Source of the DNA: JASGDN01 sp049840815
Lineage (GTDB): Bacteria; Chloroflexota; Chloroflexia; Thermomicrobiales; UBA6265
Reading direction: 5' to 3'
Assembly (NCBI GenBank): GCA_049840815.1
Contig: JASGJI010000017.1
Coordinates: 397,944-461,943 of the forward strand
DNA length: 64,000 nt
The notes beneath the pieces are model-generated. The model did no database searches and was not told the DNA's origin. It saw only the letters and a program-made list of their open reading frames with translations. Shown piece by piece: positions 58,839 to 64,000 of the stretch (its first letter is position 1; every line of letters starts with the position of its first letter). The position numbers were made by a program, and so were the translations under genes.

Positions 58839-59807
58839 ATGACCGCGACCAACAGCTCCCAGATTGCATCGACTCTCCCCACGCTTGCGTATCGCCTGCC
58901 GGACGACGCTGCCGATGCCGCCTTCGCACAGAACGTCGGCATCGCGTTTCACGACCATCTCACCCTCCGGCTCGCGCTCACCCATCGCTCCATCCTCCAT
59001 GACTGGGGGAGCGTCGACGAACTGGACGCCATCTTCCAGAGCAATGAGCGGCTGGAGTTCCTCGGCGATGCCCTGCTCGGCCTGATCGTCGCGGAATACC
59101 TCTACGCCGCCGACCCCGCCGCCGACGAAGGCACCCTCACCCGGCGTCGCGCCGCCACCGTTCGCGCGGAGACGCTGGTTCGCTGGGCGCGGGAACTCCA
59201 CATGCAGGAGTATCTCTACCTCGGCTCCGGCGAGCGTGTCACCGAAAGTGCCCGGGACCGGATGCTTGCAGGTGGGTTCGAGGCGCTGGTTGGGGCCATT
59301 GCGCTCGACCGGGGGCGGGATGTCGCCGAGCGATTTGTCCGCGCCTATCTGGAGCGCGATCTGGATGCCATCCTCGCCTCGGAGACGCTTTCCAATCCGA
59401 AGGGTATCTTGCAGGAAGTGATGCAGGAGCGGTTCGGCGATCCACCCACCTACGAGACCATCGCGGAGGAAGGGCCGGATCACGCCCGGCAGTTCACCGT
59501 CGCCGTGGTTCTGGAAGAGCGGCAGATCGGTGTCGGCAAGGGCCGCAGCAAGCGGGAGGCGCAGCAGGAAGCCGCGCGCCAGGCCTTGGTCACCCTTTCG
59601 CAGGACGAGGCGGCGGAGGACGAGCCGGAAGAAACCCCTCCAGTGGACGACTCCGAGGCGAAGGGAGAGCCGCTGCCTGCCGGGGCACGGTCGCCCTTTG
59701 CGGTGATGCTGGAAGTCGAGGCGAAGGATCAGGAGCGAGCGGCGACTGCGCAGGAACGTCCGCTCGCACAACGCCGCGTTCGTGGCGCCGGCAAACGGGA
59801 GGGCTAG
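58839..59807 (+). CDS. rnc: Ribonuclease III
   Basis: A 322-residue endonuclease for double-stranded RNA. The RNase III signature is NERLEFLGDALLGLIV, with later catalytic Glu in AGGFEALVGAIALDRG. The dsRBD at about 195-270 contains NPKGILQEVMQERFGDPPTY and GKGRSKREAQQEAARQAL. An acidic then basic C-terminal tail of about 60 residues follows. The start is poorly supported (no good ribosome site). prs begins 6 bases after its stop, so they are co-transcribed. Confidence 0.95.
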   Translation: MTATNSSQIASTLPTLAYRLPDDAADAAFAQNVGIAFHDHLTLRLALTHRSILHDWGSVDELDAIFQSNERLEFLGDALLGLIVAEYLYAADPAADEGTLTRRRAATVRAETLVRWARELHMQEYLYLGSGERVTESARDRMLAGGFEALVGAIALDRGRDVAERFVRAYLERDLDAILASETLSNPKGILQEVMQERFGDPPTYETIAEEGPDHARQFTVAVVLEERQIGVGKGRSKREAQQEAARQALVTLSQDEAAEDEPEETPPVDDSEAKGEPLPAGARSPFAVMLEVEAKDQERAATAQERPLAQRRVRGAGKREG

Positions 59808-59813
59808 CGGGCG

Positions 59814-60809
59814 ATGGCGCACGGGTACGATCAGATCACGATCCTTGGCGGAAACTCGAACGGCCCGCTGGTCGATGAGATCTGCGACTACATCGGCATT
59901 CCGCGCGGGCGGGCCGAGGTCTTCAAGTTCAGCAACGACAACACCTTCGTCCGCATTGGCGAGAGCGTGCGCCAGAACGACGTCTATGTCGTGCAGTCCT
60001 TCACCCGCCCGGTGAACGACTCGATCATGGAACTGCTGATCATGATCGACACCCTGAAGCGGGCATCCGCCGGGCGCATCACGGCGGTGATCCCGTATTT
60101 CGGCTACGGGCGGACCGACAAGAAGGACCAGCCCCGTGTGCCGATCACCGCGCGGCTCGTGGCGAAGCTGATCGAGCAGGCGGGGGCCGATCGCGTCCTG
60201 ACGGTCGATCTGCATGCCGGGCAGATCCAGGGGTTCTTCGACATCCCCGTGGACGAGATGAGCGCGATGTACCTCACCGCGCAGCATTTCCTCGGAAAGC
60301 GGTTGCAGAACCCGGTCGTTGTCTCGCCGGATCTTGGCAACACGAAGCGGGCGCGGAACTTCGCGGAGATCCTCGATGCGCCGCTGGCGATCATCGAGAA
60401 GCGGCGGATCGGCAACCGTGATGCCTCCGAGGTGCTGAACCTGATCGGCGACGTCTCCGGCAAGGAGGTCGTGATTGTCGATGATGAGATCGATACGGCC
60501 GGCTCCATCACCCATGCGGCGCAGGTCTGCCTCGACAATGGCGCGACCGCCGTCTACGCGACCTGCATCCACCCGGTCTTCTCCGGACCCGCCATCGAGC
60601 GGCTGATGGCCAGTCCGATCCGGGAGGTCGTCGTGACGAATACGATCGAGCTTCCCCAGGAGAAATGGTTCGATCGCCTGACGCAACTCTCCGTGGCGCC
60701 GCTGCTCGGCGAGGCAATCCAGCGCATTCACGCTGGCTCCAGCGTATCCACCGCCTACCGTGCCGCCGGGTCGTATCAGGCGCGGCTCTCCCTGGTGGCG
60801 CCGGAGTGA
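59814..60809 (+). CDS. prs: Ribose-phosphate pyrophosphokinase
   Basis: A 331-residue enzyme making PRPP from ribose-5-phosphate and ATP. Canonical features are ITILGGNSNGPLVDEICDYI, GYGRTDKKDQPRVPITARLV, the metal site DLHAGQIQGFFDIPVD, the Lys in IIEKRRIGNRDASEV and the PRPP loop VVIVDDEIDTAGSI. Compared with the copy at 12096 it keeps DLHA and the D of the ribose loop. It is the likely main activity. It overlaps no gene but follows rnc closely. Confidence 0.95.
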   Translation: MAHGYDQITILGGNSNGPLVDEICDYIGIPRGRAEVFKFSNDNTFVRIGESVRQNDVYVVQSFTRPVNDSIMELLIMIDTLKRASAGRITAVIPYFGYGRTDKKDQPRVPITARLVAKLIEQAGADRVLTVDLHAGQIQGFFDIPVDEMSAMYLTAQHFLGKRLQNPVVVSPDLGNTKRARNFAEILDAPLAIIEKRRIGNRDASEVLNLIGDVSGKEVVIVDDEIDTAGSITHAAQVCLDNGATAVYATCIHPVFSGPAIERLMASPIREVVVTNTIELPQEKWFDRLTQLSVAPLLGEAIQRIHAGSSVSTAYRAAGSYQARLSLVAPE

Positions 60810-60852
60810 GTCGCGCGTCGGCCATACCGTCATCCCCCGCTGAGGGCGGGCG

Positions 60853-62310
60853 ATGAGCGGCCGGCCCGCACCGGACCACACTCCCGCAGGCGATCATGCC
60901 CTCGGGGGATCGCCGCTGATGCGGGCGGTGCTGGTCCTGATCGCCGTGGGGCTTGTCGCGGTGGTGGCCAGCGGGGTCTGGATGGTCCTGCGGGACAGCG
61001 ACCCCGGCAGCGTGTCCACACCGACCATCGCGGTGTTGCCGACGGTCAGCCCCGATGCCTCTGCCGAGGCTGGCACCGCGACGCCGTCCACCCCGGACGG
61101 ATCGCCCGTCGCGACGCAATCGCCGACCGTCTCTCCCGAAGGCACGCCCGTGCCGCGTTCGGGCAGCCTGTCGTCGTTGCTGGCGCTCGCGCCGGACCGG
61201 GTCTGGGATGACAGCGTTCCCCTGCCGGTCGTGGCGAGCTACGCCGACATCACGGCCTGGACATCCCTGCAGGGCATGGTCACACCGACGGGACTTGGCG
61301 ACCCAACCCTGTCTGCGTGGACCGCCGGACTGGGCGCGCTCGCGCTGCCCACCAGCCTCGGGACACGGGGAACGGAGACGATCTGGCAGGAATGTTACGG
61401 CTTCACCCTCATGGAGGTGCATCAAGTGCTCTCCGTCGGGGCCGCGCCAAACTCGGTGACGATCATGACCGGTGCGTTCGATCGGCGCGCGCTGGAGGAT
61501 GCCTGGGTGCGCAGCGGCTATCAGGCCGTGAAGATCGAGGGGGTCACGATCTGGTCGCTCTTTCCCGGAGACACCATCGACCTCTCGGCGCGGGCGAGCC
61601 GACCGTCACTCGGGAGCCTGAACAATATCGTGCTGCTGGATGATGGGACGCTGGTTGCCGCGGCGAAGCTCTCCCGCTTGCAGGATGTCCTGAAGGTGCA
61701 GCATGGCGACCGGTCGTCGTTGCTCGAGAACGGCGATGTGCTCGACCTCCTCGCCCCGCTCGGATCGGGTGAGGGCGTGATCTCGGCGGAGATCGCGCGG
61801 GGCGACCTCGTCGAAGCGCCCCCGGCGGTGACGGCGGTCTCCACGCCGATGCTCAGCGCGACGCCTGCCGCCTCGCCGATCGCAACGCCGGGACTCTCCC
61901 TGGCGATGCCGGAAATTCGCCTCGTCCTGATTGGTCTGCGGTCCACCGCGGCGGATCGCGCGACCCCTGGAGCGTCCCCTGTCTCGACCCCGGCACCCAT
62001 CGGCACGGCGACCCCGGGTCTCGATCCGCCCGTCGAGATGGTCGCCATCTTCACCTTCGAGGAGCACGACGACGAGACGACGATCAGCGGTCGGAATGTC
62101 ATGGCGCAGCGCCTCGGCATCGAACGTTCGGCGGTGACGGGCGAACCCTATGCCCATCGACTTCGCGATTCCCGGGTGTCCGTGGCGATCTCGCCGGATC
62201 GTCACGACGTGGTGGTCATGCGGGCCGGTCTGGTCGATGGCGCGGCGGACTGGTTGCAGATTGTGGAAACCCGCGACCTCGGGTTTGCGTTCTGGGAGCA
62301 GGCACCATGA
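60853..62310 (+). CDS. Single-pass exported protein of unknown function, paralogue of 62391
   Basis: A 485-residue protein with one N-terminal membrane helix (AVLVLIAVGLVAVVASGVWM), then a Thr/Pro/Ser spacer (TPDGSPVATQSPTVSPEGTP). The outer part has a repeated pattern shared with the next gene: NSVTIMTGAFDRRALEDAWV and NNIVLLDDGTLVAAAKLSRL. Another proline-rich linker with ATPAASPIATPG lies near residue 340. No known domain is recognised. The topology suggests a cell-envelope sensor or binding protein; this is inference. Confidence 0.72.
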   Translation: MSGRPAPDHTPAGDHALGGSPLMRAVLVLIAVGLVAVVASGVWMVLRDSDPGSVSTPTIAVLPTVSPDASAEAGTATPSTPDGSPVATQSPTVSPEGTPVPRSGSLSSLLALAPDRVWDDSVPLPVVASYADITAWTSLQGMVTPTGLGDPTLSAWTAGLGALALPTSLGTRGTETIWQECYGFTLMEVHQVLSVGAAPNSVTIMTGAFDRRALEDAWVRSGYQAVKIEGVTIWSLFPGDTIDLSARASRPSLGSLNNIVLLDDGTLVAAAKLSRLQDVLKVQHGDRSSLLENGDVLDLLAPLGSGEGVISAEIARGDLVEAPPAVTAVSTPMLSATPAASPIATPGLSLAMPEIRLVLIGLRSTAADRATPGASPVSTPAPIGTATPGLDPPVEMVAIFTFEEHDDETTISGRNVMAQRLGIERSAVTGEPYAHRLRDSRVSVAISPDRHDVVVMRAGLVDGAADWLQIVETRDLGFAFWEQAP

Positions 62311-62390
62311 TCGTCATCGTCCGCTGATAGAATAGGTGGGGCCACGGCATCATCATGACATTGCCCCGAGATCGGGAAAGGACGCGCTTC

Positions 62391-63680
62391 ATGCCAGGCA
62401 TCATCTTCACCCGATACGATCGTTCTCCCTCGGATGATAAGGAGCCTGCCCGGGCCGGGCGGACCCCACCCGATGCCGGATCGCTGGATCGGCGTCGCCT
62501 GCTTGGTGGGATCTCGGCGTTGGCGGTGACCGCTGCCGCGTTTCCGTTGATCGGCGGCGGGCAGGTGGCCGCGCAGAGCACGCCGGCAAGCACGGATACC
62601 GCCGGACCGGTCGCATTGCTGGGGGGGTTGCTGCAACTCGTCCCGGCCTCGCTGGCAGAGAACACTGCCGGCGGTGCGCTCTACTACCATGCCGATCTGG
62701 CTGCCCAGTTCGCGGCGTGCGGGGTTGACCGCTCGGCGCCGGACTGGATCACCAGCACGAACCTGTATTCCGTGACGGCATCGCTGGCGCTGGTCTCGGC
62801 GGGATTCCAGTATGCCGTTTCCCCCGACTTCGAGACCGCGTTGGGGTTCCAGCCGCTGAATGTCGATCGGGCGCTGGAGATCGGCGGTCCCCCGAATGCC
62901 CTTTCGATCTATCAGGGCGGCCTCGATCGCGCGAAGCTGGAAGCGGCCTGGCGTGCCACCGGATTCCAGCAGGTGGCCCTGGGCGGTGGAGCCGTGCTCT
63001 GGACGCTGGGAGAGGAGGGCGAGATCGATACGAACTCGCCCATCGTGGCCTTCGGTGCCGGGGCATTCAACAATCTGCTCCTGCTGGACGACCAGACGCT
63101 TCTGGTGGCGCGGATGGGAGCGGTCATCCGTTCCGTGATCTCCCGTGCCGCGGGCGATGCGTCGGTGGGGCGCATCGCCGGCGTGCAGGAGGCCCTTGCG
63201 GCCTTCTCACCGACCGTCGTTTCCTCGATCGGGCTGAATGGCAGCGCGCTTACGCGGTCTCCTCGGCCGGGCGCGGCGGCGACTCCGGTGGTGACGGGCG
63301 CGATGCCCGCGATCTCGCTGGCGTTCTTCGGTGTCGAGGCCGGAGCGCGTGGGGAGATCGATGCAACCGGCGCGACCCCGGTCGCGGGGGCACCATCGGG
63401 GGATGCTGGCGCGTCGGCGAAGGTGGAGGTCCGGCTCGTGACGGCTTCCCGGTCCGATGCGGAGACGGCGGCCGCGACGGCGTCTACCCGCTGGGAAACG
63501 ATGCAGTCGCAGGTGACGAATCAGCCGTTCTCGGCCCTGATGACGCTGGAGGCATCCGGCGTCTCGGCGGAGTCGGAGACGGTCGCGACGCTCGACTTCG
63601 CGTCCGGACCGATGCCTGGCCGCTGGATTCAACTCGTGGCGATGCAGGATCTCGCGCCGTTCGCGCCTGGCGGGAGCTAG
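62391..63680 (+). CDS. Tat-exported protein of unknown function, paralogue of 60853
   Basis: A 429-residue protein; AAAGGA lies in front of ATG 62391 (an earlier ATG at 62355 has none). A twin-arginine signal (LDRRRLLGGISALAVTAAAF) precedes an AQSTPAST spacer. The body repeats the neighbour's pattern: NALSIYQGGLDRAKLEAAWR and NNLLLLDDQTLLVARMGAVI. It has no membrane anchor after the signal. The pair looks like a duplication that chose two export routes. Function unknown. Confidence 0.75.
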   Translation: MPGIIFTRYDRSPSDDKEPARAGRTPPDAGSLDRRRLLGGISALAVTAAAFPLIGGGQVAAQSTPASTDTAGPVALLGGLLQLVPASLAENTAGGALYYHADLAAQFAACGVDRSAPDWITSTNLYSVTASLALVSAGFQYAVSPDFETALGFQPLNVDRALEIGGPPNALSIYQGGLDRAKLEAAWRATGFQQVALGGGAVLWTLGEEGEIDTNSPIVAFGAGAFNNLLLLDDQTLLVARMGAVIRSVISRAAGDASVGRIAGVQEALAAFSPTVVSSIGLNGSALTRSPRPGAAATPVVTGAMPAISLAFFGVEAGARGEIDATGATPVAGAPSGDAGASAKVEVRLVTASRSDAETAAATASTRWETMQSQVTNQPFSALMTLEASGVSAESETVATLDFASGPMPGRWIQLVAMQDLAPFAPGGS

Positions 63681-63696
63681 TCCTTCAAGGCATGAA

Positions 63697-63734
63697 AACG
63701 GGGCGGGCATCCGGTTCAGGATGCCCGCCCCGTT
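63697..63734. terminator. Bidirectional terminator, perfect 16-bp hairpin
   Basis: Arms 63697-63712 and 63719-63734 pair perfectly with a 6-base loop, between the convergent stops at 63680 and 63751. Confidence 0.8.
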
Positions 63735-63750
63735 GCAGGAGTGCGCCGAA

Positions 63751-64000
63751 TCAGGATTCGGACGTATCCCCGGCGGTAAGCGCGGCATCGATGGCGGCGC
63801 GAAGTCGATCCCGTTCGTCGAGCAGGGCGAGGATTTCGCCCGTGTGTCGCCCGAGGTCCATCATCGCGTAGAGATCGCGCGGACTCGCCTCGGCCTGCGT
63901 GACGATGGCGCGGAGGGCATCGTAGTTCACGCGCTCTCCCAGCGCCCCCTGCAACGGTGCGAGCACGGCGGCGGGATTCACGCCTTCGCCAGTGGCGGTG
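63751..64000 (-). CDS. Partial protein of unknown function, cut by the window edge
   Basis: The minus-strand frame is open from the right edge to the stop at 63751. It contains NPAAVLAPLQGALGERVNYD then LRAIVTQAEASPRDLYAMMD and ends GDTSES. It is helical, with no family recognised. A GTG at 63979-63981 could be the start, but the frame stays open beyond it. Confidence 0.5.
   Translation of the reverse strand, partial: TATGEGVNPAAVLAPLQGALGERVNYDALRAIVTQAEASPRDLYAMMDLGRHTGEILALLDERDRLRAAIDAALTAGDTSES

Overview
The window is G+C-rich, densely coded DNA from a bacterium that I place, by inference, in the Chloroflexota, near Thermomicrobia/Sphaerobacter. The reasons are the high GC with many GTG starts, a Rex repressor, an archaeal-type AspRS behind a T-box, two PRPP synthases, and many exported proteins with low-complexity Ala/Thr/Pro/Ser (ATP-ASP type) tails or linkers. 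I recognised no rRNA, tRNA, CRISPR array, transposase or prophage block. Most of it looks like chromosomal core mixed with accessory enzyme genes in short operons.

Layout. 0-6.5 kb: the end of a small HTH gene, a 141-bp palindromic repeat, aspS with a T-box leader (minus strand), a secreted protein, an SDR, a class A beta-lactamase-like protein and a GlnA-family ligase. 6.6-9.2 kb: a minus-strand operon of HTH regulator, PLDc_N-type membrane protein, ABC ATPase and ABC permease, read from a near-consensus promoter that overlaps a palindrome. 9.2-11.2 kb: a complete SAM-I riboswitch with terminator and antiterminator ahead of a glyoxalase-like gene and an OsmC-like gene. 11.3-18.1 kb: a GAP-family membrane protein, a divergent PRPP synthase, an alpha/beta hydrolase, a siderophore-type binding protein and an 889-residue membrane-anchored protein ending in a degenerate nuclease domain. 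18.6-22.2 kb: a PucR-type regulator divergent from an ECF-type S component, then an LLM flavin oxidoreductase. 22.4-30.6 kb: small enzymes (VOC, M1 and M67 peptidases, DinB/ClbS-like proteins, SnoaL-like), rex, a sugar isomerase, and a membrane protein with an RNA polymerase alpha-CTD-like tail.

30.9-38.8 kb: an MFS exporter between two palindromic repeats, guaA, a small DUF7718/TumE-like pair, RusA, a serine hydrolase, an RlmD/TrmA-type RNA methyltransferase and purN. 39-46.9 kb: DoxX, a ChrB_N/COG4280/small membrane protein operon, a frameshifted MOSC-like gene, an ABC exporter with a CGNR regulator, a HAD dehalogenase and a Phd-like antitoxin. 47-55.5 kb: a P1/DmpA peptidase, Nudix, three tandem serine beta-lactamase-like hydrolases, a VapBC pair, and an S41-type protease between two copies of a dispersed repeat. 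55.6-64 kb: metE, rnc, a second prs, and two tandem paralogous exported proteins of unknown function.

Several genes touch purine and one-carbon metabolism (two prs, guaA, purN, metE, a PucR regulator) without forming one operon. The most unusual elements are the SAM riboswitch in front of VOC/OsmC genes while metE shows none, the membrane-tethered alpha-CTD-like domain, the degenerate membrane-anchored nuclease, the divergent PRPP synthase and the dispersed palindromic repeat family.
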